Source: an uncultured Hyphomicrobiales bacterium (lineage in GTDB: Bacteria; Pseudomonadota; Alphaproteobacteria; Rhizobiales; Beijerinckiaceae). Taken from it: a stretch of 10,472 nt of DNA. The number at the start of each line of letters is the position of its first letter. The stretch's first letter is position 1. A program made the position numbers and the translations under genes. Below are positions 1 to 7,065 of the stretch, piece after piece. Below the pieces are notes generated by a model. That model saw only the letters and a list, made by a program, of their open reading frames with translations. It had not been told where the DNA came from and did not search any database. The DNA is taken from positions 1 to 10,472 of the forward strand of contig CAIZGQ010000598.1 in assembly GCA_903932565.1 (NCBI GenBank). Reading direction: 5' to 3'.

Positions 1-788
1 ATATCCCGCGCCACGACATCGGCGATCAAGGCCGCCTCGGCTTCCGGAAACCACTTTTTGCCAACCTTCGTGGCAAGGCTGATATCGGCTTTCAGAGCCT
101 TCTGTGTTTTGACGATCGCGCGCACGACTGCCGCCACAGCCTGCGGATTTTTTTCAATCAGCGCATCCGACGTCATGATCGCGGACATGGTGTAGTTTTT
201 CGCCTTGGGCGGTCCATCGCCTCGGCGCGCGTCAATCACAAGCGTACCGTAGCCCGAGCGCACGGCAACTTCTGCGCCCATGCCATTGGCCCAAAATCCG
301 TCAATGAGGCCAGCGCCAAGGGCCTTGGCAGCCGCGACGCCGAAATTCTTGTTCTCGCCAAGAAATGCACCAGGCACCGGGCCAATATTGACCTTATCGC
401 GCACAACATCGATGCCGGACTCGATCAGCAATTGCTTGAGACCCAATTCCACAAGCGGAGCCGCGCCGATGTTGAGGCCCTTGATCGCGTTGATGTCGCC
501 CTGCTTGGCGTTCAGCTCCTTCTTCAGGATCAAAAACCAGTACATATTCTGAGCTTGAGCCGCGATGACCTTGCCGCCCTTCCATTCCGGACATGCAAAC
601 GGAACGCTGTGCGCGGAACCGCCAACAAAATCGATCCCGCCATCGCGCATCACTTCCAGCGTCTTGTTGACCGGGAAGATCAACTCCAGCTCCATATCGA
701 GGCCCTCTTCCTTGAAGAAGCCAAGTTCCACGGCAGCAACAGCAGGGAAATAGGAATTGGAGATCAGATCAGGGATTGCGATTTTCAT
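1..788 (-). CDS. NMT1/THI5-type (SsuA/TauA-like) binding-protein-fold protein, no signal peptide; C-terminus cut off by window edge
   Basis: 262 codons are visible from ATG at 788, then the frame leaves the window. The protein begins MKIAIPDLISNSYFPAVAAV and continues ELGFFKEEGLD, the usual opening of a mature type II periplasmic binding protein (NMT1/THI5, SsuA/TauA). Residues near 100-155 (NIGAAPLVELGLKQLL, then GPVPGAFLGENKNFG) fit the ligand-cleft pattern. Family members normally deliver nitrate, sulfonates, pyrimidines or aromatic acids to an ABC permease. Here the fold starts at residue 2, with no hydrophobic leader. Reading upstream in frame gives only polar codons up to a TGA about 56 bases before the ATG, so no leader is hidden by a wrong start. 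It may therefore be cytosolic: yeast THI5 and bacterial 4,5-dihydroxyphthalate decarboxylase are enzymes built on this type of fold. It lies 74 bases after the hydroxylase in the same direction, so it is probably the third gene of that operon. The ribosome site is weak (AGAGA). The fold is fairly sure; the role is not. Confidence 0.8.
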   Translation of the reverse strand, partial: MKIAIPDLISNSYFPAVAAVELGFFKEEGLDMELELIFPVNKTLEVMRDGGIDFVGGSAHSVPFACPEWKGGKVIAAQAQNMYWFLILKKELNAKQGDINAIKGLNIGAAPLVELGLKQLLIESGIDVVRDKVNIGPVPGAFLGENKNFGVAAAKALGAGLIDGFWANGMGAEVAVRSGYGTLVIDARRGDGPPKAKNYTMSAIMTSDALIEKNPQAVAAVVRAIVKTQKALKADISLATKVGKKWFPEAEAALIADVVARD

Positions 789-862
789 GTCTTGTCTCTT
801 GCACGTTGGAGGATACAGGGTGAGGGATTGGCCTATCGTTCAGCTACGAACTTGAAGGGCGA

Positions 863-2071
863 TTACTGGATTGAATTGGCGCGACGGATTCCTTCGATCA
901 TGGCAACGCGCATCAAATAGCTATGCAACTTGTCGGGGCTGGCCACAATTGCGCGCAGATCCGCATAAAATTGTGCCCGTTCAGCCGGGTCCCGCTGTTC
1001 GATGTTTTTCTTATTCTCGATGGTCTGGCGTTGCAGGTATTCCTGCGCCACGGTGCGGCGCTGGCGATCGTAGAGATCCAGCAGATCATGACTTGCGCCC
1101 TCATGCCAGATCTGCCCGAGCTTGTCCGACAGATTGAAAGCGTCGTGCAGGCCAAAGTTCATGCCCATGCCACCAAGCGGATTGTTGATATGGGCCGCAT
1201 CGCCCGCCACCATCAGCCGCCCGTCGCGATAGTTCGAAGCAACGCGCTGGTGCACCTGATACAAGTTGCGGTGGAACATTTCGTACGTGCCAGACTTCTT
1301 GTTGAAGCCCTGAATGCGGGCCTGCACCGCATCTTCGTTGAAGAGCTGCTCTTCAGTCTCGTCATCGCGTGTGGGGAACACGACGCGCCATGTTCCCTTG
1401 TTGTCGTGGCCGGGCACCTTGAACAAGGCGCACCATTCCTCCGGGTCCGCGATATAATTGGTGATGGCGTATCCGTGCTCGGCAAAATCATAACGCGTGC
1501 TCAGCACAAGAAAACGCTCGGGATAGGTAAATCCATCGAACTTGACGTCCATCGACTTTCGAACCTGGCTGCGGCCACCATCGCAACCAACCATCCAGCG
1601 TCCTTCAAATATCTTGGGACCGTCGGGCGTCTCGACATGGGCGCGCACGCCCTCCGCATCCTGCTCCACTTTTGTGATGCGGTGCTCCATCAGCACCTCG
1701 CTCTTCGGCGTATCTTTTAAAAGGTCCCTCAGGATGTAGCAGATCTTGTGCTGCTCAAGCATAAGACGGAACGGAAACTCGGTTTCATCTTTCAGGACGC
1801 TTAAATCGAAATTGGCAATCAGACCTTCGCGCCGATCGCGGTAGTGATAATTATGAACGATAAAGCCCTGCTCCAGCAGTTTGGGCGTCACACCAACGTT
1901 CGCAAACATCTCGAGTGTGGGCGGATGGATTGTGCCAGCGCGCGGATCGTCGAAAATCTTGTTCCCCGCTTCCAGAATCGTAAACGGAATTCCTTGCCGC
2001 GCCAGATTGAACGCCATCGTGAAGCCCACTGGCCCGGCACCTGCGATTAAAACCCGATCTTTGTCTGACAT
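863..2071 (-). CDS. Class A FAD-dependent aromatic hydroxylase (PheA/TfdB/MhpA-like monooxygenase)
   Basis: The product is 402 residues and should hydroxylate an aromatic or heteroaromatic ring using NAD(P)H and O2, in the cytosol. Three FAD landmarks are visible: the Rossmann motif GAGPVG (residues 11-16) with E34 closing the first beta-alpha-beta unit; the DG motif CDGGRSQVR (163-171); and the GD motif GDAAHINNPLGGMGMNFG (290-307). DDPRAGTIHPPTLEMF (41-56) matches the FAD-binding stretch of phenol hydroxylase and 3-(3-hydroxyphenyl)propionate hydroxylase relatives. There are no membrane segments and no C-terminal thioredoxin-like domain, so it is a short form. I chose ATG 2071: an AGGGA precedes it, and the nucleotide-binding strand begins five residues later. 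A TTG at 2125 would add 18 residues without a ribosome site. It follows the racemase-superfamily gene after 59 bases and precedes the binding-protein-like gene by 74, suggesting one transcript. The substrate cannot be read from the sequence. Confidence 0.88.
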   Translation of the reverse strand: MSDKDRVLIAGAGPVGFTMAFNLARQGIPFTILEAGNKIFDDPRAGTIHPPTLEMFANVGVTPKLLEQGFIVHNYHYRDRREGLIANFDLSVLKDETEFPFRLMLEQHKICYILRDLLKDTPKSEVLMEHRITKVEQDAEGVRAHVETPDGPKIFEGRWMVGCDGGRSQVRKSMDVKFDGFTYPERFLVLSTRYDFAEHGYAITNYIADPEEWCALFKVPGHDNKGTWRVVFPTRDDETEEQLFNEDAVQARIQGFNKKSGTYEMFHRNLYQVHQRVASNYRDGRLMVAGDAAHINNPLGGMGMNFGLHDAFNLSDKLGQIWHEGASHDLLDLYDRQRRTVAQEYLQRQTIENKKNIEQRDPAERAQFYADLRAIVASPDKLHSYLMRVAMIEGIRRANSIQ

Positions 2072-2130
2072 CTGGACGAATTTCCCTGCGAGGCGTGGCG
2101 CGCCGGTTTCAAAATGAGGCAGCAAACAGG

Positions 2131-2922
2131 CTAGAATTTTTCCAGCAGCAGGCCCTTGCCAAAGATTTTGTCGTCAATGCCCTGCGCGCGCAGAGCATGC
2201 CAGATTGTGGCGACATTGATCGGGATAACCGGCTTACCGAGCTGCTTTTCGAGAGCCGGAAAAATATCAATCGTGGACAGGTTGGTGCCCGCCTGCACGA
2301 TGGCATCCACATCGTCGCCCTCAAGCTGTTTGAGGACAACATCAATCACTTCGTGCGGCGGTGTATGCGCGATGGACGTTGCCGTATCGCACTTGAGGCC
2401 AACAACATTGGTCACATGATAGCCGGATTCTTCCAGAAACCGACGGACCTGCACATCGCCCACCGGTTGATATGGCGTCAGGGCCGCCACGCGTTTGGCT
2501 CCAAACGCATCGAGCGCGTCCTTCAGGGCCGCCGCGCCGGACGTGATGCCCATGTTTGGGCCGATCAAGTCGCGCAACCGCGCCTCAAATTCGATATTCC
2601 CTTCAAGCCCACCCCAGAAGGTTTCGGCGGACATGCCCATCATGATGTATTTGGGCTCGCAGGTCATGATATCGCGCATGGCATCCGGGATCGTTTCGCG
2701 GATCGCGTCGATGAAGGCCAGAAACATGTCATCGCTGGACAGATCGGGCTGACCGACAAAAAAGCGGCCAAAATGCCATGTCACGCCCGGCGGTATAATG
2801 CGCTGGCAATCATATTCCACCCCGATGTTGGTGGAGGGGATGATGACACCAATGCGGCTGCGCGGGCCAATCCACGGCTCCTGGGCTTTCAGCGCGCGTC
2901 TCGCCTCGGGGTTTGCCTGCAT
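2131..2922 (-). CDS. Arylmalonate decarboxylase / maleate cis-trans isomerase / Asp-Glu racemase superfamily protein lacking both catalytic cysteines
   Basis: 263 residues. IGVIIPSTNIGVEYD (24-38) is the N-terminal signature of maleate isomerase and arylmalonate decarboxylase. ITSGAAALKDALDAFGAKRVAALTPY (126-151) and the block near 205-245 (VDAI..GTNLSTIDI..LEKQLGKPVIPINVATIWHALR) complete the two-domain fold. Known members use one or two cysteines for decarboxylation, isomerisation or racemisation of small dicarboxylic or arylmalonic acids. At the first site (usual pattern Cys-Thr-Ser) the sequence is GMSAE (96-100), with Met97 in the Cys position; at the second (usual SCTNL) it is AGTNL (211-215), with Gly212. 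The only cysteines, 39, 88 and 178, lie elsewhere. The chemistry is thus either non-standard or lost. ATG 2922 is preferred over TTG 2928 because AGGA lies six bases before the ATG. It is the first gene of the leftward set, so the promoter should lie in the gap to its right. Superfamily is secure; activity is unknown. Confidence 0.85.
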   Translation of the reverse strand: MQANPEARRALKAQEPWIGPRSRIGVIIPSTNIGVEYDCQRIIPPGVTWHFGRFFVGQPDLSSDDMFLAFIDAIRETIPDAMRDIMTCEPKYIMMGMSAETFWGGLEGNIEFEARLRDLIGPNMGITSGAAALKDALDAFGAKRVAALTPYQPVGDVQVRRFLEESGYHVTNVVGLKCDTATSIAHTPPHEVIDVVLKQLEGDDVDAIVQAGTNLSTIDIFPALEKQLGKPVIPINVATIWHALRAQGIDDKIFGKGLLLEKF

Positions 2923-3279
2923 CGTCAATCCTGTTCATGCCGCTGACTGGCCCCGTCGGGCCTCCAGCGATGGATACTCAACACAATTCATGCCAAAGCC
3001 CGCGATGGACGCAGACCTGGTCTTCCGATGGCTTCGGCTCGTCAAATTTCTTCGGGGCACAGAACTTAACCGTCATCCATTTTACATCATACGCCAAGTC
3101 TGCCGGAAAATTCGGCACCGAAAATATGTTCGATGAAGCGGGGTTAAGGTCGATTTTGCTTCGCCCCTGAAACGTGGGCTTTGCAAAACGGCGTCCAAAT
3201 GGCCGCAGGCGAAAGCTTGCATTCATCCGCCACCCGAAACCCTGCGTATCTTCAAAGTTAATCTTTCAGAGGTGCTCCC
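2923..3279. other. Divergent intergenic region, 357 bases
   Basis: This gap separates the leftward catabolic set from the rightward thiol-redox set and should hold promoters for both. I see no clean sigma-70 pair. The best leftward candidate is TTGGCA (complement of 2991-2996) with TATCCA (complement of 2971-2976), but its 14-base spacing is too short. Rightward, AGAGGTG at 3268-3274 is a good ribosome site five bases before the ATG at 3280. Short open frames exist on both strands but lack ribosome sites and resemble no protein I know. Confidence 0.5.
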
Positions 3280-3672
3280 ATGCTGTCACGTCGCGATGTC
3301 TTTCTTGGCGCAACTGTTTTGGCTGTTGCCGCCGCCGCGTCCCCGGCGTCCGCCTTCACGTTCCAGCCCTATGATCCAGCTTCTGTGCAAAAGGCGATTG
3401 CGGCCGGCAAGAAGGTGGTCGTTCATGTCTACGCGCCGTGGTGCCTCCAGTGCCGCACGCAGGCCTCGATCCTGTCGGGTCTTGAGGCGGATCACACCTA
3501 CGACAACGTCGCCTTTTTCCGTGTCGATTATGACAACCAGGGTGACATTGTGAAGGCGCTTGGCGTGCCGCGCTCGACGCTGATCGGGTACAAGGGCGGC
3601 CACGAGACGGGCCGTATGTCGTGGGGCATGAGCACCCAGTCTGTGCTCGACGTTCTGAAGACAGTTGTCTGA
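3280..3672 (+). CDS. Exported thioredoxin-like protein with WCLQC active site
   Basis: 130 residues. The N-terminus MLSRRDVFLGATVLAVAAAA followed by SPASA is a signal peptide with a likely cut after residue 25; SRRDVFLG resembles a twin-arginine motif with one extra residue between the arginines and Phe-Leu, so Tat export is possible but Sec is not excluded. The mature part is a compact thioredoxin fold: KKVVVHVYAPWCLQC (44-58) carries the redox pair Cys55 and Cys58, then VAFFRVDYD (77-85) and STLIGYKGG (99-107). By alignment of the TLI strand with thioredoxin, the usual cis-proline position is Ser99 (RSTLI instead of IPTLL). The stop TGA directly abuts the ATG of the CcdA-type gene, so the two are translationally coupled and the membrane protein is the likely electron donor. 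It probably reduces a periplasmic disulfide, perhaps in cytochrome c maturation or an oxidised enzyme. AGAGGTG at 3268-3274 supports the start. Confidence 0.88.
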   Translation: MLSRRDVFLGATVLAVAAAASPASAFTFQPYDPASVQKAIAAGKKVVVHVYAPWCLQCRTQASILSGLEADHTYDNVAFFRVDYDNQGDIVKALGVPRSTLIGYKGGHETGRMSWGMSTQSVLDVLKTVV

Positions 3673-4386
3673 ATGTCCGCACTTGTTCTGGCCTATCTTG
3701 CGGGCCTCCTCACCATCGTGAACCCCTGCGTCCTGCCGCTCGCGCCAATCGTCTTTGCGAGCGCGCGGGCGCAAAACCCGTGGGGACCGGTGGCGCTGGC
3801 GGCTGGCCTGGCTCTCACCTTCGGAATTGTCGGCGGCCTTTTGGCCTCCGCCGGTATCGAACTGGGTGAGACGGGCGTCATCCGCACTCTCGCGGGCGCG
3901 ATCATGGTGGCCTTCGGTGTTATTCTCCTCGTCCCTGCCTTGGCCCACGCGCTGGAAAATCTCATGGCGCCGCTCGCGGGATTCAGTGCGCGATTTTCGC
4001 AAGCGGGACCAACTGCCGGTCTCGTGGGCCAGGCGGGTGCCGGTGCGCTTCTCGCCTTCGCTTGGGCGCCCTGTGTGGGTCCCACCATCGGTGCTGCCCT
4101 CGCATTGGCGGCAACCGGCGGCTCACTGCCCCGCGCCATGGCGACCATGATGATCTTTGCGCTGGGCGCGGCCACCTCGCTGCTGATTGCGGGCTACGGG
4201 CTCGGCCACCTTGCCCGCAAGGGGCGCGTGGTTGCCGGACAATCCGCCAAGCTTGGCCGCATTCTCTTGGGACTGACATTCGTCATTGTCGGCGGCGGCA
4301 TTGTCACCGGCTTCGACAAGACCATGGAAGCTGGCATCGCTTCCATCATGCCCGACTGGCTCGTCCACTTCGCCACCCTGCTCTGA
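3673..4386 (+). CDS. CcdA/DsbD-type membrane thiol-disulfide transporter
   Basis: 237 residues, almost wholly hydrophobic, with about six membrane spans (near 2-25, 38-60, 70-90, 120-147, 155-178 and 197-213). Two cysteines sit in the family's paired motifs: NPCVLPLAP (Cys19) in the first span and WAPCVGPTIG (Cys134) in the fourth. These are the two redox cysteines by which CcdA and the core of DsbD pass electrons from cytosolic thioredoxin to the periplasm. Its length suits CcdA rather than full DsbD, whose two periplasmic domains are absent; the neighbouring exported thioredoxin-like protein can serve as the outer partner. The ATG follows the upstream TGA with no gap. No ribosome site stands out, consistent with coupled translation. 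The family call is firm; whether it serves cytochrome c assembly or general periplasmic reduction is open. Confidence 0.88.
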   Translation: MSALVLAYLAGLLTIVNPCVLPLAPIVFASARAQNPWGPVALAAGLALTFGIVGGLLASAGIELGETGVIRTLAGAIMVAFGVILLVPALAHALENLMAPLAGFSARFSQAGPTAGLVGQAGAGALLAFAWAPCVGPTIGAALALAATGGSLPRAMATMMIFALGAATSLLIAGYGLGHLARKGRVVAGQSAKLGRILLGLTFVIVGGGIVTGFDKTMEAGIASIMPDWLVHFATLL

Positions 4387-4491
4387 CGTCACCCAACGGG
4401 CCACTGCTGGACAAGCGGACGTGCCCGTGGGACGAACCGGGATCGCAGCGGCCCAGCGCGGCGGCGCAACACCTCATTCCCGGACCTTCTC

Positions 4492-5607
4492 ATGAGCCAT
4501 CTTTTCCAGCCCCTTCGCATCGGGTCGCTCGAACTCGACAACCGCATCATCATCGCGCCAATGTGCCAATATTCGTCGCGCGATGGCGTGCCCGGCGACT
4601 GGCACATGATGCATCTGGGCAATCTCAGCTTGTCGGGTGCGGGCCTTTTGATTCTTGAGGCGACAGCGGTCTCCGCAGTCGGACGGATCTCGCCGGGCGA
4701 TCTGGGGCTTTATTCCGATGCCTGCGAAGAGGCGATCGGCAAAATCCTCACCGCCATTCGCGCACATTCACCGATGCCCATCGCGGTACAGATGGGCCAC
4801 GCTGGTCGCAAGGCCTCGAGCCGCGCCCCGTGGAAGGGCGGCACGCAGATCACGCCTGGCGAGGAAGACGGCTGGCAGACCGAAGGCCCCTCCGATGTGC
4901 CGCATTCTGAGGGCGAAGCTGCGCCCACAGCACTCGATGCGGCTGGTCTGCAGCGTGTGCGGGACGAATTTGTCGCTTGCGCCAAGCGCGCCGCGCGGCT
5001 GGGCATCGATGCGATCGAACTGCATGGGGCGCACGGCTATCTGCTGCATCAGTTTTTGTCGCCGCTCGCCAACAAGCGCACGGACGAGTATGGCGGCAGT
5101 CTGGAAAACCGGATGCGCTTTCCCCTGGAAATCTTTGAAGCCGTGCGCGCCGCCTTCCCTGCGGATCGGCCGGTCTGGATGCGTGTGTCGGCGACGGACT
5201 GGGTTGATGGCGGCTGGGATCTTGAGAGCACGATCACCTATGCCCACGCCTTGAAGGCCCGGGGCGCGACGGCCATCCATGTTTCAACCGGTGGCGTCTC
5301 GCCCAAGCAGCAGATCCAATTGGGCGCGGGCTATCAGGTGCCGTTTGCGGAACGGGTGAAAGCCGAAACAGGACTAACCACGATTGCGGTGGGGCTGATC
5401 ACCGAAGCCGAACAGGCAGAAGAGATCATCGCCAGTGGCAAGGCCGATGCCATCGCACTGGCGCGTGGGATTCTGTACGACCCGCGCTGGCCGTGGCACG
5501 CAGCAGCCAAGTTGGGGGCCGAGGTGTTCGCACCACCGCAATATTTCCGCTGCCAACCGCGTGAATTTAAAGCGCTGTTCAAGGGGCTGGTGCACGGGCA
5601 AAGGTGA
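4492..5607 (+). CDS. Old Yellow Enzyme family NADH:flavin oxidoreductase / ene-reductase, YqjM-like class
   Basis: 371 residues, the usual length. The FMN beta-barrel pattern is complete: FQPLRIGSLELDNRIIIAPM (5-24), then Cys25 and Tyr27 (CQY) as in thermophilic-like YqjM/xenobiotic reductase A enzymes; AVQMGHAGRKAS (98-109); HGAH with His178 and His181, which bind the substrate carbonyl or nitro oxygen; NKRTDEYGGSLENRMRFP (194-211); and GKADAIALARGILYDPRWPW (316-335) near the FMN phosphate. The enzyme reduces activated C=C bonds of enones, maleimides or nitro compounds with NAD(P)H in the cytosol. It lies 105 bases after the CcdA-type gene on the same strand and may share its transcript or have its own start; the ribosome site is poor (GGA about eight bases ahead). 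It converges with the ABC transporter operon. Its physiological substrate cannot be inferred. Confidence 0.93.
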   Translation: MSHLFQPLRIGSLELDNRIIIAPMCQYSSRDGVPGDWHMMHLGNLSLSGAGLLILEATAVSAVGRISPGDLGLYSDACEEAIGKILTAIRAHSPMPIAVQMGHAGRKASSRAPWKGGTQITPGEEDGWQTEGPSDVPHSEGEAAPTALDAAGLQRVRDEFVACAKRAARLGIDAIELHGAHGYLLHQFLSPLANKRTDEYGGSLENRMRFPLEIFEAVRAAFPADRPVWMRVSATDWVDGGWDLESTITYAHALKARGATAIHVSTGGVSPKQQIQLGAGYQVPFAERVKAETGLTTIAVGLITEAEQAEEIIASGKADAIALARGILYDPRWPWHAAAKLGAEVFAPPQYFRCQPREFKALFKGLVHGQR

Positions 5608-5615
5608 GGGGAAAT

Positions 5616-5690
5616 ACCCTCACCCGGCGCGGAACGCGCCACCCTCTCCCAAGGGAGAGGGTCGCCTAGATCGCGTGCCGGATGAGGGTA
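5616..5690. repeat. Palindromic intergenic element with three nested or adjacent hairpins (RIME/REP-like)
   Basis: Outer arms TACCCTCACCCGGC (5616-5629) and GCCGGATGAGGGTA (5677-5690) are inverted with one mismatch in 14. Inside are a perfect 10-base stem ACCCTCTCCC/GGGAGAGGGT (5641-5650 with 5653-5662, loop AA) and a 6-base stem GGCGCG/CGCGCC (5626-5631 with 5635-5640, loop GAA). The pattern resembles the intergenic mosaic palindromes scattered through Rhizobiales genomes. It lies between the stops of two convergent genes, where such elements usually sit, and may also help end or protect both transcripts. No long T-run follows on the plus strand. Confidence 0.8.
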
Positions 5691-5693
5691 CTT

Positions 5694-5721
5694 AAAAAAA
5701 CCTACGTTTAAACAGGGTTTT
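5694..5721 (-). terminator. Possible weak terminator of the ABC transporter operon, overlapping the ATPase stop codon
   Basis: On the minus strand, AAAACC (5721-5716) can pair with GGTTTT (5702-5697) across a 13-base loop containing the TAA stop, within a run of seven T (5700-5694). The stem is short and AT-rich, so ending here may depend on the palindromic element just beyond. Confidence 0.3.
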
Positions 5722-7030
5722 CCAGACTGAACCCCTGGCGGGTTTCGTCATACTCAAAGATTTCGCCGTAACGGCCCCAGTCAATGACCGAGCGGATCGT
5801 TGTCTCTGCGTAGATCTCGGACATGTAATCCTCGATCTCTTCCTTGAAGCGCGTGAGGGGCGCGAAATGTGAGGGACGCTCGTCGAGGACGCGCCGAATG
5901 CGCGCGGCGAGCGGCACAAAGGCGAGCAGATGATCGCCAAACAATTTCTTGCGAACGTCCACTTCCGCTTCCGCAAAACGGCGGCCCGACAGCGTGAGAC
6001 GAATATCGCCCTCCTCCACCTCGGCAAACCGCAGCAGCTGTAATGTTTCTGCAATCGGAAACAGTTCGTTGATTTCCATCTGCAGGGAATCGGCGAGGTT
6101 CGGCATGTCCGCCTTGCCATTGTAGGGCGGTGCTGCAACTTCTTCGAGAAGACCGGCTAACGAGTTGGTCGACACCCGCGGCAGCGCCATGCCAAGGCCT
6201 GTGCCCGGAAAAGCACCATCACGCCCGACACGGTCGGTGACGGCGCGCTTTGTCATCAATGCGTAAATCTGATCGACCAGCTGGCGAAATTCCGGATCGA
6301 GTCGATTGCGCGGATGGGCGAGTTTGACGCGAATCTCGGACGCAATGCGGCCGGGATTGGAGGACAGCACAATGATGCGATCACACATCAGCACCGCTTC
6401 CTCGATGTTGTGCGTCACCATCATGATGGACTTGATGGGCATGCGCCCTTCACACCACAGATCGATCAAATCCGAGCGCAACGTCTCAGCCGTCAGCACA
6501 TCGAGCGCGGAAAAGGGCTCATCCATCAGCAGAATATTGGGACGCGTGACCAGCGCGCGGGCAAAGCCGACGCGTTGGCGCATACCGCCCGACAGTTCTT
6601 TTGGATAGGCGCTTTCAAACCCGTCGAGCCCGATGAGATCAATAGCGGCCAAAGCTCGCTTGCGGGCCTCTTCCTCCGACACGCGCAGCGCCCGCAATCC
6701 CAATTCCACGTTGGAAATGACCGATAACCAGGGAAACAGCGCTGCGCTCTGAAACACCATGGCGACACCTTCGGCCGGGCCGTCCACCGTTTCGCCGCGA
6801 TACACGACTTCGCCCGAGGCCGGTGTTGCAAGGCCAGACACAAGGCGCAACAGCGAGGACTTGCCACAACCAGAACGCCCCAACAGCCCGACGATTTCGC
6901 CGGGCTCAAGCTTCATGGAAATGTCGTCGAGAACAGTCGAGCCTTCTTCACCGGACGCTTTCTTGTAGCGCTGGGTGACGTGCTTGACTTCAAGCAGGGT
7001 TTCATTCGGGACATCGAGCATGACTGGCAT
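5708..7030 (-). CDS. NitT/TauT-type ABC transporter ATPase with C-terminal AAA-associated domain
   Basis: 440 residues. Residues 11-255 form a full nucleotide-binding domain: Walker A GRSGCGKS (51-58), Q-loop VFQSAALFPW (92-101), signature LSGGMRQRV (146-154), Walker B ILLMDEP (166-172) with catalytic Glu171, and H-loop His207. The closest style is the nitrate/sulfonate/taurine group (SsuB, TauB, NrtD). About 180 further residues follow; the part near 310-430 (MPNLADSLQMEINELFPIAE onward, with acidic and aromatic residues) matches the AAA-associated C-terminal domain found on some of these ATPases, presumed regulatory. It energises uptake through the fused permease encoded 35 bases upstream on the same strand. 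ATG 7030 has GGAAAG eight bases ahead; ATG 7021 is a possible alternative. The substrate is not evident. ATPase family is certain, extension type likely. Confidence 0.93.
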   Translation of the reverse strand: MPVMLDVPNETLLEVKHVTQRYKKASGEEGSTVLDDISMKLEPGEIVGLLGRSGCGKSSLLRLVSGLATPASGEVVYRGETVDGPAEGVAMVFQSAALFPWLSVISNVELGLRALRVSEEEARKRALAAIDLIGLDGFESAYPKELSGGMRQRVGFARALVTRPNILLMDEPFSALDVLTAETLRSDLIDLWCEGRMPIKSIMMVTHNIEEAVLMCDRIIVLSSNPGRIASEIRVKLAHPRNRLDPEFRQLVDQIYALMTKRAVTDRVGRDGAFPGTGLGMALPRVSTNSLAGLLEEVAAPPYNGKADMPNLADSLQMEINELFPIAETLQLLRFAEVEEGDIRLTLSGRRFAEAEVDVRKKLFGDHLLAFVPLAARIRRVLDERPSHFAPLTRFKEEIEDYMSEIYAETTIRSVIDWGRYGEIFEYDETRQGFSLENPV

Positions 7031-7065
7031 TCCCGGTCACTTTCCAACATGTGTGAAGATGGACA

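Noticed and set aside
923..1720. Rightward 265-codon open frame opposite the FAD hydroxylase
   Set aside because: Antisense shadow; the opposite strand carries all three FAD motifs.
2072..2125. 18-codon N-terminal extension of the FAD hydroxylase from a TTG
   Set aside because: No ribosome site precedes the TTG, the extra residues are unlike the family, and ATG 2071 begins right before the Rossmann strand with AGGGA upstream.
2923..2928. TTG start two codons before the chosen start of the racemase-superfamily gene
   Set aside because: The AGGA ribosome site would be only about one base from the TTG but lies well placed for ATG 2922.
2095..2946. Rightward 283-codon open frame opposite the racemase-superfamily gene
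   Set aside because: Antisense shadow of a well-supported gene; the translation is rich in His and Arg and shows no family motif.
2978..3226. Leftward 82-codon frame in the divergent gap
   Set aside because: No ribosome site at its possible starts, no recognisable domain, and it covers the expected promoter region.
3286..4002. Leftward 238-codon frame across the thioredoxin and CcdA-type genes
   Set aside because: Low-complexity Arg/His/Asp-rich shadow of two genes with clear active-site motifs.
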